57,735 nt of DNA from an uncultured Collinsella sp. (lineage in GTDB: Bacteria; Actinomycetota; Coriobacteriia; Coriobacteriales; Coriobacteriaceae), in NCBI GenBank assembly GCA_902478545.1, contig CABSLA010000009.1:1-57735 (forward strand), given 5' to 3'. Positions 28,209 to 37,450 of the stretch are shown here, one piece after another (the first letter of the stretch is position 1; every line of letters begins with the position of its first letter). The notes below the pieces were generated by a model. The model saw only the letters and a program-made list of their open reading frames with translations. It ran no database searches and had not been told where the DNA came from. Both the position numbers and the translations under genes were made by a program.

Positions 28209-29645
28209 ATGCCGAATGTCCCCACGATCGCCCCGGGCCCAGATGATACCGAGCGCACGCCCGAAGGTGCCACCGAAACGATTCCTCTGATTACAAACGT
28301 ACATGCCGACAAGCAGAGCGGACGCGCGAACGATACGGCCGAGATTTCCGATGAAGAGGCATATGCCAAGCTCAAGGCAAAACGCGCCGAACGTCGACGC
28401 AAAAAGCTGATTCGACGCGGTATTGCCGCCGGCGTCGTAGGTGCCATCGCGCTCATTGCCATTGTCGCAACCCTGGTTATCAATGCGCAGCCACAGGGCG
28501 CTAGCGAGCCTGTGACCGACATGGTGACCGAGGGCACGTTTACCACAACGGTCGAGGCGAAAGGCCAGCTCAAACCCATTTCATCCTCAGTGGTCTCCCC
28601 CTCTGTCGACGGCACGGTCGATTCTATCAACGTGCAGGCAGGCCAATCCGTCAACGAGGGCGACGTGCTTATGACCATTAAAAACGACGAGCTCGATCGC
28701 AACGTTGCCGAGGCGCAACGTGCAGTTGCAGCCGCTCAGGAAGACCTCGCCAACGCGCAGAAAGCCTCAGCTGCCGTGCAGGCCACCCCAACGACGGACG
28801 TCGAGGGAGCTTCCGCAGCGGCTGGCGTCTCCGCCGCATCAGCGGACACGAACGCCGTATCGGCCGCGCAGCGCAGCCTCGCATCAGCCCAGGCAAACCT
28901 CGACCAGGCGAACGCCAAGGTCTCCAGTCGCACGGTCACGGCCCCGAGCTCGGGTAGCATCGTGGAGCTCAATGCCAAAGTGGGCGCCACGGTTACAGGC
29001 GGCATGATCATGGGCGAAAGCGATACGAGCGGCGGCAAGCAGTGCATGCAGATCGCCGACCTGTCCAAGATGAAGGTGACCGTGCAGGTGGGCGAAAAGG
29101 ACATCGCCAAGATCGCCGTTGGGCAGAGCGCCAACGTCACGTATCCCGCGTTTCCCGATATCGTGAGCCAGGGCACCGTCACGGCTATCGCGTCGGTGGC
29201 AAACTCCGACGCCGCCAACGGTGGCGGCGGCAGCGTAACCTTTAACGTCGACATTCTCATCGAGGCGCCCGACGCGCGCCTGAAGCCGGGCATGACGGCC
29301 GAGGTATCGGTGGTGACCGAGCAGCTCGACGACGTGGTGATGGTGCCGACGATGGCGCTCATGACCGAAGACGGCGAACACTATTACGTCAACGTGGCGA
29401 CTGATGACGAGGGCAAGCAAACCCGTCGCGTGAAGGTGACCGTCGTGACGCAAAACGACAACGAAGCCGTAGTCGGCAAGACACAGGTCAAGCGCGACGA
29501 CCAGGGCAACGAGATCAACCCCAACGTGCCGGTTACCAAGCTGCGCGATGGCGACACCCTCGTCATGGACACCGGAGCGGACGCAACGGCTGACGGCGGC
29601 TACGGCGCGGATTCGGGCAGCATGTCTACCGACGAGGGTATGTAA
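28209..29645 (+). CDS. Periplasmic-adaptor-type (HlyD/MacA-like) subunit of an ABC exporter
   Basis: Single-pass membrane fusion protein. After about 70 acidic or mixed cytosolic residues there is a transmembrane helix (GIAAGVVGAIALIAIVATLV). The lipoyl/barrel-sandwich half follows (VSPSVDGTVDSINVQAGQSV), then an Ala/Gln-rich coiled-coil hairpin, the second lipoyl half (VTAPSSGSIVELNAKVGATV) and a beta-barrel domain. In a monoderm it probably stabilises the ABC permease and acts outside the membrane. AAAGGAGA precedes the ATG. Its TAA overlaps the ATG of the ATPase gene by one base. Confidence 0.88.
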   Translation: MPNVPTIAPGPDDTERTPEGATETIPLITNVHADKQSGRANDTAEISDEEAYAKLKAKRAERRRKKLIRRGIAAGVVGAIALIAIVATLVINAQPQGASEPVTDMVTEGTFTTTVEAKGQLKPISSSVVSPSVDGTVDSINVQAGQSVNEGDVLMTIKNDELDRNVAEAQRAVAAAQEDLANAQKASAAVQATPTTDVEGASAAAGVSAASADTNAVSAAQRSLASAQANLDQANAKVSSRTVTAPSSGSIVELNAKVGATVTGGMIMGESDTSGGKQCMQIADLSKMKVTVQVGEKDIAKIAVGQSANVTYPAFPDIVSQGTVTAIASVANSDAANGGGGSVTFNVDILIEAPDARLKPGMTAEVSVVTEQLDDVVMVPTMALMTEDGEHYYVNVATDDEGKQTRRVKVTVVTQNDNEAVVGKTQVKRDDQGNEINPNVPVTKLRDGDTLVMDTGADATADGGYGADSGSMSTDEGM

Positions 29646-30418
29646 TGCGTCCCGTCATCGACATTCGCAACGTGCACCGCATCTTTGAGAGCGAGGCCGG
29701 CTGCGCCCATATCCTGCACAACGTGAGCCTTGCGGTGATGAGCGGCGAATTCGTCGCTATTACCGGCCCTTCGGGCTCGGGCAAGTCAACGCTCATGAAC
29801 ATCCTGGGCTGCCTGGACAAACCGACGGCGGGCGACTACTACCTGCAAGGGCTCAACGTGGCCGAGCTTGACGATGACGAGCTCACCGAAGTTCGCGCCC
29901 TGAGCATTGGCTTTGTCTTTCAGAGCTTCAACCTGCTGCCGCGCCTGTCGGTTATCGAAAACGTCATGCTGCCGCTGGCCTACACCAATGTGCCCCGTAG
30001 CCAACGCGAAATGCGCGCCGTGCACGCGCTGCAGGCCGTCACGCTGCCCGTCGACCACTGGGACCACCGCATATCCGAGCTCTCGGGCGGCCAGATGCAG
30101 CGTGTCGCCATCGCGCGCGCCCTCGTCAATGACCCGCCCATCATCTTGGCCGATGAGCCGACGGGAAACCTAGACTCCGCCACTGGAGCGCTTGTGATGG
30201 AGACCTTCCATAGGCTCCAGGAGCGCGGCAAAACCATCGTGCTTATCACACACGACCCCGGCATCGCCGCCGAGGCCGACCGTGCCGTGACCATCCGCGA
30301 CGGTCGCATTCACGACGGCGCGTATATTCCACATGCACCGCGAACCCTGCGCAGCGCCGTAGATAGCCTGCCCATGATTTCCGCCTCCGCCAACCCGCCG
30401 AAAGGAGTGGTGGCATGA
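29645..30418 (+). CDS. ABC transporter ATP-binding protein (MacB/LolD class)
   Basis: Cytosolic ATPase of a MacB-type exporter, 257 residues. It has Walker A GPSGSGKST, Q-loop FVFQSFNLLPRLS, signature LSGGQMQRVAIARAL, Walker B IILADEPTGNLDS and the H-loop THD. A 30-residue C-terminal extension follows the ATPase fold. It overlaps the adaptor stop by 1 bp and the permease start by 4 bp (ATGA), so the three are coupled. Confidence 0.94.
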   Translation: MRPVIDIRNVHRIFESEAGCAHILHNVSLAVMSGEFVAITGPSGSGKSTLMNILGCLDKPTAGDYYLQGLNVAELDDDELTEVRALSIGFVFQSFNLLPRLSVIENVMLPLAYTNVPRSQREMRAVHALQAVTLPVDHWDHRISELSGGQMQRVAIARALVNDPPIILADEPTGNLDSATGALVMETFHRLQERGKTIVLITHDPGIAAEADRAVTIRDGRIHDGAYIPHAPRTLRSAVDSLPMISASANPPKGVVA

Positions 30419-31629
30419 GCGCCCGCGATCTCATCCAGGAAGCCCTTCACTCGCTCGAAGCCAACAAGGGGCGCAGCCTGCTCACCATCCTGGGCATTGT
30501 CATCGGCATCGCCTCGGTTATCGCCATGACTTCGCTCATCGGCGGTATCCAAAACAGCCTGGTTAACAGTCTGGGCCTCAATGCGGCACGCATGGTGCAA
30601 ATCTATTCGTCGCAAGAACTCACCGAGTCGGACATCGAGAAGCTTCAAAAACTGGTGCCGCAGATAGAGCAGATCGGCATTGTCGACAGCGCGTATACCG
30701 AGTATAAGACCGGCGATAAAAGCTATACCGTCATGGCACAGGGTGTCGATAGCGACATGCTCGACGCCGTGGGGGCCAGCAAGCTCGTTGCGGGGCGTAC
30801 CTATTCCCAGGCCGAGTCTCAATCAGGCTCGCGCGTGGCGCTCATCAGCCGCGGCGGCGCCGATCAGCTTTACGGCAACGAACAGGACGCGGTGGGCAAG
30901 ACTATTAAGGTGTCCAACGGCGAAGTGCAGATTGTAGGCGTGATTGATGGCGGCAGCGACTCCATGGGCTCGCTCACGCTGTATATGCCACGCGAAACCA
31001 TCTCCGGGCTGTTTAGCGACGAGAATCCTTCATTCCCCAGCGTGACGGCACTTGCCGCCGAGGGCACGGACATGGATGAGCTTTGTAAGACCATCGAGTC
31101 CAAGGTGCGCGCGATGAAGGGCATCGAGGAGGAGGATGAGTACGACAGTGTATCGGCGACATCCATGAAAAGCGCCATAGATGCACTCAACTCCTTTATG
31201 GGCGCGTTCTCACTCATCATGGGCGCTGTCGCCAGCATCTCGCTGCTTGTCGGCGGTATCGGCATTATGAATATGATGCTCACCAACGTGACTGAGCGCA
31301 TTCGCGAGATCGGCATCCGCCGCGCTCTGGGCGCCAGTCGTCACGATATCACCGCGCAGTTTTTGGCCGAGTCTTCGGCGCTGTGCGTCACCGGCGGACT
31401 GTTGGGTGTCCTGATTGGCTATCTGCTGGCCTGGGGACTCACGTTCTTTGCCGCAAGCTCGGGCATCATGAGCGAGTTTGGAGCCACCGGGACGATCACG
31501 CCAAGCTTCTCCATTACGACAGTGTTGATCGCGTTTGCCGTATCGGTCGGCATCGGCGTAATCTTTGGCTTCTACCCCGCTCGCCGCGCGGCAAAGCTCA
31601 ACCCGGTGGAGTGCCTGCGCTACCAGTAA
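30415..31629 (+). CDS. ABC transporter permease (MacB/FtsX family)
   Basis: Four-helix permease of 404 residues. There is one N-terminal helix (GRSLLTILGIVIGIASVIAM) and a large extracellular domain of about 220 residues. Three C-terminal helices include the FtsX signature GIMNMMLTNVTERIREIGIRRALGAS. It is the third gene of the efflux operon. The substrate is unknown; homologues move peptides, lipoproteins or macrolides. Confidence 0.93.
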   Translation: MSARDLIQEALHSLEANKGRSLLTILGIVIGIASVIAMTSLIGGIQNSLVNSLGLNAARMVQIYSSQELTESDIEKLQKLVPQIEQIGIVDSAYTEYKTGDKSYTVMAQGVDSDMLDAVGASKLVAGRTYSQAESQSGSRVALISRGGADQLYGNEQDAVGKTIKVSNGEVQIVGVIDGGSDSMGSLTLYMPRETISGLFSDENPSFPSVTALAAEGTDMDELCKTIESKVRAMKGIEEEDEYDSVSATSMKSAIDALNSFMGAFSLIMGAVASISLLVGGIGIMNMMLTNVTERIREIGIRRALGASRHDITAQFLAESSALCVTGGLLGVLIGYLLAWGLTFFAASSGIMSEFGATGTITPSFSITTVLIAFAVSVGIGVIFGFYPARRAAKLNPVECLRYQ

Positions 31630-31642
31630 GTCACCACCAACA

Positions 31643-31709
31643 AGTTGCGGTGAACTGGGGACTGGATATGCTATCTAGCAGCAAAAACAGACACTATTTC
31701 ACCGCAACT
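31643..31709. repeat. Palindromic repeat family A, copy 2 (left edge of the cobalamin block)
   Basis: Outer arms AGTTGCGGTGAA (31643-31654) and TTCACCGCAACT (31698-31709) are perfect, while the inner arms have diverged. It sits between the convergent permease gene and cbiJ. Its right arm contains CTATTTCACCGCAACT (31694-31709), repeated directly at 53626-53641 on the far side of the cobalamin genes. Confidence 0.85.
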
Positions 31710-31752
31710 CATTGAAGGGCTGTTTGCGCCAGTTCCGGGCGTCGTCCTCGAG

Positions 31753-32613
31753 CTATTGGGGATGACGGGCTTGTACGGGTCGAGCTTGCTCGGGGCGCTC
31801 CTCCTCGCGGGCGGGATGGCGCGTAGGCGCGGCGAGCGCCTGGCGCGCGAACTCCCGTAAGAGCGCGTCTTCCACTTCCCGAAGCGAAAGGGCCCCACCG
31901 CCCTCGGCGGGACGGGCGACCACGATACAGCGCGCTCCCACGTCGCGCGCGGAGGCGATCTTCTCGGCCGTGCCGCCTACGGTTCCCGAGTTCTTGGTCA
32001 CAAGCCACTGGGCGCCCACCTGCCGAAGCATCGCCTCGTTGAGCTCGCGGGTGAAGGGCCCCTGCATGCCGATGACGTGCGACGGCGAAAACCCCGCGTC
32101 GATGCACTTCGTTATAGCACCGGGCAGCGGGAGCACACGCACGAAGAAGCGCTCCGCGAAATCGGCGACGCGCGTGTAGGGAGCAAGCTCCTTGCTCCCC
32201 GTCGTGAGAAGCGCGCGACCCGGGTTCTCGGAGAGAAAGCGCGCCGCGCAGGCGATCGACGCGACCGATACGACGCCTTTGGGCAGCGCCTCGACCGGGC
32301 GCGCAAGGCGCAGACATCGTGCACCCACGGCGAGCGAAGCGGCCCGGATGTTGCCGCTTGCGAGCGTAGCGAAGGGGTGCGTGGCGTCGACGACGATGCG
32401 CGCGCCGAAAAGCTCGCACTCCATGTCGGCCTCGTCGAGCCTGCCCGCATGCACCTCGATGCCCGGAAGCTCGCCCAAAAGCTCGCCTCCGTACTCGGTT
32501 GCCGCGTAGGCACGGGCGGGGATGCCCGACCCGCTCGCCCATTCGCACAGAAGGCGGCCCTCGGTGGTGCCGGCGAAGATGCGCAGCGCCGGCGCGGATG
32601 CGGGCGCCGTCAC
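31753..32613 (-). CDS. cbiJ: Precorrin-6A (cobalt-precorrin-6A) reductase
   Basis: Reduces the corrin macrocycle after ring contraction. The 286-residue Rossmann-type protein opens with the family motif FAGTTEGRLLCEW and contains VVDATHPFA and TKNSGTVGG. The start GTG at 32613 overlaps the cbiC stop (GTGA). A longer frame reading back through cbiC is a shadow. The last 30 residues are a charged tail (PTRHPAREEERPEQ) not expected in the family. Last gene of the cbi operon, ending 44 bp from repeat A2. Confidence 0.9.
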   Translation of the reverse strand: MTAPASAPALRIFAGTTEGRLLCEWASGSGIPARAYAATEYGGELLGELPGIEVHAGRLDEADMECELFGARIVVDATHPFATLASGNIRAASLAVGARCLRLARPVEALPKGVVSVASIACAARFLSENPGRALLTTGSKELAPYTRVADFAERFFVRVLPLPGAITKCIDAGFSPSHVIGMQGPFTRELNEAMLRQVGAQWLVTKNSGTVGGTAEKIASARDVGARCIVVARPAEGGGALSLREVEDALLREFARQALAAPTRHPAREEERPEQARPVQARHPQ

Positions 32614-33251
32614 TTCGGGCCGCCTGGGCGCGTGATCTGGTAGAGCAGCGCGTTCATAATGGCGGCCGCCACGGTCGAACCGCCCTTGCGACCCCTCGCG
32701 ACGATGGCCGGCACGCGTCGCGCGAGTAGCTCCTCTTTCGCCTCGACCACGTTCACAAACCCGACCGGCACCCCAACGACGAGCGCGGGCGCGATCTTCC
32801 CCGCGTCCATGAGCTCCGCGAGGCGCAGGAGTGCTGTGGGAGCGTTGCCGACGGCCACGATGAGCGGACCCTCGATGCCGCAAGCTTTGTCCATGCTCGC
32901 AACGGCGCGAGTCGTGCCCGCGGCGCGCGCAGCCGCGGCGACATCAGGGTCGGCCATGTAGCACACGGCCTTGCAGCCGAGCTTCGCGAGTGCGGGCTTG
33001 CTTATGCCTGCGAGCGCCATGTTCGTGTCGGTGAGCACCGTGGCCCCTGCGCGCAGTGCGTCGAGCGCACAGTGCGCGGCGTCATGGGTGAACACGAGGG
33101 AATCGGCGTACGAGAAGTCGGCAGTGGTGTGGATGACGCGCTTCACGACGGGCTCTTCGAGCGGCGGGAACGTGCGGCCGCCGAGCTCTTCGGTGATGAT
33201 CTCGAAGCTGCGCCGCTCGATGTCGCCGGGCGCCATCACCTTAGAATCCAT
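32610..33251 (-). CDS. cbiC: Precorrin-8X (cobalt-precorrin-8) methylmutase
   Basis: Moves the C11 methyl to C12 to form (cobalt) hydrogenobyrinate, or cobyrinate. The 213-residue protein shows HTTADFSYADSL with the catalytic His, TDTNMALAGI, and GVPVGFVNVVEAKE. The start ATG follows the cobO TAG directly (TAGATG), and the stop overlaps cbiJ by 4 bp. Confidence 0.94.
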   Translation of the reverse strand: MDSKVMAPGDIERRSFEIITEELGGRTFPPLEEPVVKRVIHTTADFSYADSLVFTHDAAHCALDALRAGATVLTDTNMALAGISKPALAKLGCKAVCYMADPDVAAAARAAGTTRAVASMDKACGIEGPLIVAVGNAPTALLRLAELMDAGKIAPALVVGVPVGFVNVVEAKEELLARRVPAIVARGRKGGSTVAAAIMNALLYQITRPGGPK

Positions 33252-33767
33252 CTAGTACTCCACTCCTTCCCTTGCACATATCCCCTGCTCGTAGGGGTGT
33301 TTCTCGCACCGCATCTCGGTTATGTAGTCGGCCTTCTCCACGATCTTGCGGGAAGGCGCGCGCCCGGTGAGCGCTACTTCGACGCCGCGCGCGGACAAAT
33401 CGAGCGCGCGGTCCAAGAGCGCCTCGTCGACAAGCCCCTTCGAAAGCGCGTCGAGCGCCTCGTCGAGCACAAGCAGCCCCTCCTGCGCGTCCTCGAACTC
33501 GGCGAGCGCGGAAGCGAGGTTCCCATCGTGCAGCTCGCACGTCGCGGCAAGTTCTTCCGACGTCATTGACCAGGTAAACTTGTCCGACACCTTCCCCGCG
33601 AACACGGGCACGCCGAAATGCTCGGCGAGCAGGCGCGCCTCCCCGCTTTCGCCGTCTTTCAGGAACTGCACGACGACGACGCGGCGGCCTGCGGCGAGCA
33701 TGCGAAGGGCGAGGCCCATCGCCGCCGTGGTCTTGCCTTTGCCGTCGCCATGATACACGTGGATCAT
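33252..33767 (-). CDS. cobO: Cob(I)yrinic acid a,c-diamide adenosyltransferase
   Basis: CobA/BtuR-type enzyme that adds the adenosyl ligand to cobalt. The 171-residue protein begins MIHVYHGDGKGKTTAAMGLA, with the inverted P-loop of this family, and contains LVLDEALDAL. GGAGG precedes the ATG, which overlaps the cbiP stop by 4 bp. A much longer minus-strand frame upstream is the shadow of cbiP. Confidence 0.94.
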   Translation of the reverse strand: MIHVYHGDGKGKTTAAMGLALRMLAAGRRVVVVQFLKDGESGEARLLAEHFGVPVFAGKVSDKFTWSMTSEELAATCELHDGNLASALAEFEDAQEGLLVLDEALDALSKGLVDEALLDRALDLSARGVEVALTGRAPSRKIVEKADYITEMRCEKHPYEQGICAREGVEY

Positions 33768-35263
33768 ACGCCCTCCTCGATAATGCGGTAGACATACTCC
33801 ATGTCGAGCGCCCCGCGCACGGCGTCGGCCAGGCGGTCGAACTCGCGCGCACGGTGATCGGCCGCGGACGCCGCGCCCGCAGCACCCACGACGCTCTCGG
33901 GCAGGCCGCGCATGCGCGCGAGCGAGCGCGCGAGGGCGAGGGCCACCCCCGGTTCGTCGAACAGGCCGTGGAGATAGGTTCCGAACACGTTTCCGCAGGC
34001 CGCGCCTTCTGGTTTGCTGCCAATCGTGCCCGCAGGGGCGCAGGAGACGGTCGTTTCGCCGTCGTGAATCTCGTACCCGCGCGCTGTCATGCCGTTCCAC
34101 ACCGAGAACGCGCCTTGGGCGCCCGTGATGCGCAGCTCCGACTGGGCGAGGCGCTTTTCCTCCTTGAACACCGTACTTGCAGGGATGAGCCCGAGCCCGC
34201 GCGCGGTGCCAGCGCCTTCCCTGCCGTGCGGGTCGGAAAGCTCGTCTCCCAAAAGCTGGTAACCTCCGCATATGCCGAGCACTGGCGTGCCCGCGTCCGA
34301 AAGCGCACGCACACAGGCTCCGATGCCGCTAGCCGCAAGCCAGCGCGCGTCGTCGAGCGTGGCCTTCGAGCCGGGGAGCACCACCAGGTCGGGTCGGCCC
34401 AGATCGGTCGTCGAGGAAACATAGCGCACGCCCACGCCGGGCACGCGCGAAAGCGGGTCGAAGTCGGTGAAGTTTGACAGATGCGGAAGGCGCACGACGG
34501 CGACGTCGATGACGCCGCGCGCCTCGCGGGCAGATAGGCGCGGCGCGAGCGAGTCCTCGTCGTCCAGGTCGAGCGTAAGATACGGCACGACCCCCACGAC
34601 GGGAACCCCGCACATCTTCTCGAGCGGGGCCAAACCCGGGCGCAGGATTTCCACATCGCCGCGGAACTTGTTCACCACAAGCCCCCGCAAAAGCGCGCGG
34701 TCCTCGGGTGCAAAGAGCGCGACCGTGCCGTAGAGCTGGGCAAACACCCCGCCTGGGTCGATGTCGCCCGCGAGCAGCACGGGGGATGACACGGCGCGCG
34801 CGAGCCCCATGTTGACGATGTCGTTTTCGGCAAGGTTGATTTCGACGGGGCTGCCGGCGCCCTCGATGACGATGACGTCGTTTTCCTCCGCGAGCGAATC
34901 GAACGCCTCCAAAATCTGCGGCATGAGCGCCTTCTTTCGCGCGAAGTAGTCCCTGGCAGCAAAGGCTCCCTGCGCCTTGCCGGCCACGATAAGCTGGCTT
35001 CGGTGGTCGCTTTCGGGCTTGAGCAGGATGGGGTTCATGCGCACGTCGGGCGCGATGCCGCACGCCTCGGCCTGCATGATCTGGGCGCGCCCCATCTCGA
35101 GCCCGTCGGCCGTGACACCGCTGTTGAGCGCCATGTTCTGGCTCTTGAAGGGAGCCACGCGCAGGCCGTCCTGCGAAAGCACGCGGCACAGCCCCGCCGC
35201 AAGCAGGCTCTTCCCCGCGTTCGACATGGTGCCCTGGATCATGATGGGCTTCGCCCTACCCAC
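33764..35263 (-). CDS. cbiP: Cobyric acid synthase (glutamine-hydrolysing)
   Basis: Amidates adenosylcobyrinic acid a,c-diamide at four side chains. The 499-residue protein has an N-terminal P-loop (MIQGTMSNAGKSLLAAGL) with KSQNMALNSGVT. A class I glutamine amidotransferase domain follows, with Cys in GICGGYQLLGDE and His in TYLHGLFDEPG. The start is GTG at 35263, with AGGAGG 9 bp upstream. It overlaps the cobD stop by 8 bp. Confidence 0.94.
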   Translation of the reverse strand: MGRAKPIMIQGTMSNAGKSLLAAGLCRVLSQDGLRVAPFKSQNMALNSGVTADGLEMGRAQIMQAEACGIAPDVRMNPILLKPESDHRSQLIVAGKAQGAFAARDYFARKKALMPQILEAFDSLAEENDVIVIEGAGSPVEINLAENDIVNMGLARAVSSPVLLAGDIDPGGVFAQLYGTVALFAPEDRALLRGLVVNKFRGDVEILRPGLAPLEKMCGVPVVGVVPYLTLDLDDEDSLAPRLSAREARGVIDVAVVRLPHLSNFTDFDPLSRVPGVGVRYVSSTTDLGRPDLVVLPGSKATLDDARWLAASGIGACVRALSDAGTPVLGICGGYQLLGDELSDPHGREGAGTARGLGLIPASTVFKEEKRLAQSELRITGAQGAFSVWNGMTARGYEIHDGETTVSCAPAGTIGSKPEGAACGNVFGTYLHGLFDEPGVALALARSLARMRGLPESVVGAAGAASAADHRAREFDRLADAVRGALDMEYVYRIIEEGV

Positions 35264-36479
35264 GGGTATCGACCTCCTTCGCCGAGCCTCGGCCATCCGC
35301 GCCCGCCATAGCGCCGCTGCAAGAAGCGCCGCCCCGTTCGACGGGTTCGCCTTCGCCCGATGCGCCTTCCGCCCGAAGCGCGCGGCTGAACGCCATCGCA
35401 AGCCGGGCATTCTCCTTGCGCGTGCGCACCGCGACTCGGCACCAGAAACGGGACAGTACCGAAAACGAGTCGCACGTGCGGACCAAAACCCCCTGTTTAT
35501 ACAGGCGCTCGGGGATGTCTTTCGCCGGCGTGCGGACTAAAAGGAAGTTCGCATCCGACGGCACGACGGAAAGCCCGAGCGAGGAGAGCTCGTGGGAAAG
35601 CCACGCTCGCTCGCCCGCCAATACATCGCGCGTGCGCGAGACGTATTCGACGTCTTCCAGGGCGGCGATGCCCGCGGCCTCGGCGACCGAGGAGACGGGC
35701 CACGCCTGCCCCGCCCGGCGAATCCCCTCGATGAGTTGGGTGTTTCCGCTGATCAGATATCCCAACCGCAACCCCGCCATTCCGTAGAGCTTGGTGAACG
35801 CGGAGAGCAAGGCCACATGGCGCGAACACGCGGCGCATGCGGCCACGCTCCTTTCGCGGGCGTCGGGCGCAAATCCGAGGAAGCACTCGTCCACGACGAG
35901 TAGCGCGCCCACCTGCTCGCAGCGGCAAGCCGCGGCATCGATCACGCTGGGGTCGACGAGGCGCCCCGTCGGGTTGTTCGGATTGCAGAGGTACGCCACG
36001 TCTCCCGGCCCCTCGATCGCGCGGGCAAAGGAGGCGGGCACGTCGAAGTCGTCCGCTTCGGAGAGCGGGAACTCCTGCACGCATGCGCCGTAGTACGATG
36101 CCGCCTCCGCATATTCAGAGAACGTCGGCGCACACACGACGATGCGTTTCGGGCGCACCGCCGCGGCGAGCCGCCAGATGATGTCGGACGCGCCCGCGCC
36201 GCAGACGATAGTATCTTCGGGAATACCCTGGGCGCGCGCTAGGGCGCGAACGAGGGCGCGGCTTTCCCTATCGGGGTAGGCGTCGATTCGAGAAAGCGCG
36301 TTGCAAGCTGCGGCGACGGCGCGCGGCGAGGGGCCTGCCGGATTCACGTTCACCGAGAAGTCAATGAGGTCGGAGGCGCCCCCTTCGCAAGCGATGCCGA
36401 GCGATTGCGAGCTGCCCCCATGCGTACGGGCGCGCAGGATTCCCCCGGCAGCCCGGAGCGCGGCGTGGTCTTTCCTCAT
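35256..36479 (-). CDS. cobD: L-threonine-O-3-phosphate decarboxylase-type aminotransferase
   Basis: PLP enzyme expected to make (R)-1-amino-2-propanol phosphate for the nucleotide loop. The 407-residue fold-type I protein shows LIDFSVNVNPAGPS at the N-terminus, NPNNPTGRLV, and the PLP lysine in SAFTKLYGMAGLRLGY. About 35 C-terminal residues after the fold (Gly/Ala/Ser-rich, ending KEVDTRG) are extra. The ATG overlaps the cbiB stop as ATGA. A histidinol-phosphate aminotransferase is the main alternative, but the location favours CobD. Confidence 0.88.
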   Translation of the reverse strand: MRKDHAALRAAGGILRARTHGGSSQSLGIACEGGASDLIDFSVNVNPAGPSPRAVAAACNALSRIDAYPDRESRALVRALARAQGIPEDTIVCGAGASDIIWRLAAAVRPKRIVVCAPTFSEYAEAASYYGACVQEFPLSEADDFDVPASFARAIEGPGDVAYLCNPNNPTGRLVDPSVIDAAACRCEQVGALLVVDECFLGFAPDARERSVAACAACSRHVALLSAFTKLYGMAGLRLGYLISGNTQLIEGIRRAGQAWPVSSVAEAAGIAALEDVEYVSRTRDVLAGERAWLSHELSSLGLSVVPSDANFLLVRTPAKDIPERLYKQGVLVRTCDSFSVLSRFWCRVAVRTRKENARLAMAFSRALRAEGASGEGEPVERGGASCSGAMAGADGRGSAKEVDTRG

Positions 36480-37450
36480 GCCATCGCCCCCACGGCGAGC
36501 ACGACCGCCGCGCGCGCGGCGCCGAAGACGACGAGCGCGCATACGGACGCGGCGAGCATGAGCCTTGTCGCCCGGGCGATGTCGCCCCACTCGATTTCGC
36601 GGGACGCGTCGCCTATCGTCGGTTTCTCAACGAGCTTGCCGAAATACACCGCGGGTCCTGCCAAGCGCAGCCCGAGCGCGCCCGCGCACGCCGACTCGGT
36701 CTGCGCCGCGTTCGGGCTCGCATGGCGACGCCTGTCGCGGCGCCAGATGCGCGCCGCCCCGCGCGCGTCGAGCCCGACGATCGGGCACACGGCGATCATG
36801 AACAAGGCCGATAAGCGCGAGGGAATCCAGTTCACCGCATCGTCGAGGCGCGCCGAGGCGCAGCCGAAGTCGATGTAGCGCTCGTTTTTGTAGCCCACCA
36901 TGCTGTCGAGCGTGTTCACCGCCTTGTACGCCATGCCCAAGGGCGCACCCCCGATCATAAGGTAGAAAAGCGGCGCGATGACGCCGTCGCTCGCGTTCTC
37001 CGCCACCGTTTCCACGGCGGCGCGCGCGACGCCCTGCTCGTCGAGAACAGACGTGTCGCGTCCCACGATGAGCCCGACGGCTTCGCGCGCCGCGACAAGG
37101 CCGCCCTTCGAGAACGCGCGGGCCACGGCCAGGCTCTGGCGGCGCAGCTCGCATGTCGCGAGAATCTGATAGCTTGCCCATGCCTCGACCACGAAGCGCA
37201 AGCCGGAGTGAACCATGCCACAAAGATGTAGGATACCCCAGGTCAAAAGCCCACACGCAAGCGGAAGCGCCACGGCGAGCACAAGCCCTGCGGCACGCGT
37301 GCCCGCGGACGTTTGCGGGAATGCGTGCCGCAGGCGGCCTTCGGCCCACGTGATCGCGCGCCCCATGGCGACGACGGGATGGGGAAGCCAGCGCGGGTCG
37401 CCGAAGGCAAGGTCGGCCGCGAACCCGGCGGCGACGGCAAGAATTGTCAT
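36476..37450 (-). CDS. cbiB: Adenosylcobinamide-phosphate synthase
   Basis: Integral membrane enzyme that joins adenosylcobyric acid to aminopropanol (phosphate). The 324-residue protein starts MTILAVAAGFAADLAFGDPR with the family's GDP motif (FGDPRWLPHPV). It contains AENASDGVIAPLFY and KAVNTLDSMVGYKNERY, and has several transmembrane helices. The start overlaps the upstream fusion gene by one base (TGATG). Confidence 0.92.
   Translation of the reverse strand: MTILAVAAGFAADLAFGDPRWLPHPVVAMGRAITWAEGRLRHAFPQTSAGTRAAGLVLAVALPLACGLLTWGILHLCGMVHSGLRFVVEAWASYQILATCELRRQSLAVARAFSKGGLVAAREAVGLIVGRDTSVLDEQGVARAAVETVAENASDGVIAPLFYLMIGGAPLGMAYKAVNTLDSMVGYKNERYIDFGCASARLDDAVNWIPSRLSALFMIAVCPIVGLDARGAARIWRRDRRRHASPNAAQTESACAGALGLRLAGPAVYFGKLVEKPTIGDASREIEWGDIARATRLMLAASVCALVVFGAARAAVVLAVGAMA

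Noticed and set aside
31709..32548. Long frames on both strands throughout the cobalamin block
   Set aside because: They have Arg/Ala/Gly-rich translations without motifs and overlap genes with clear family signatures. High GC removes stop codons, so these are shadows.
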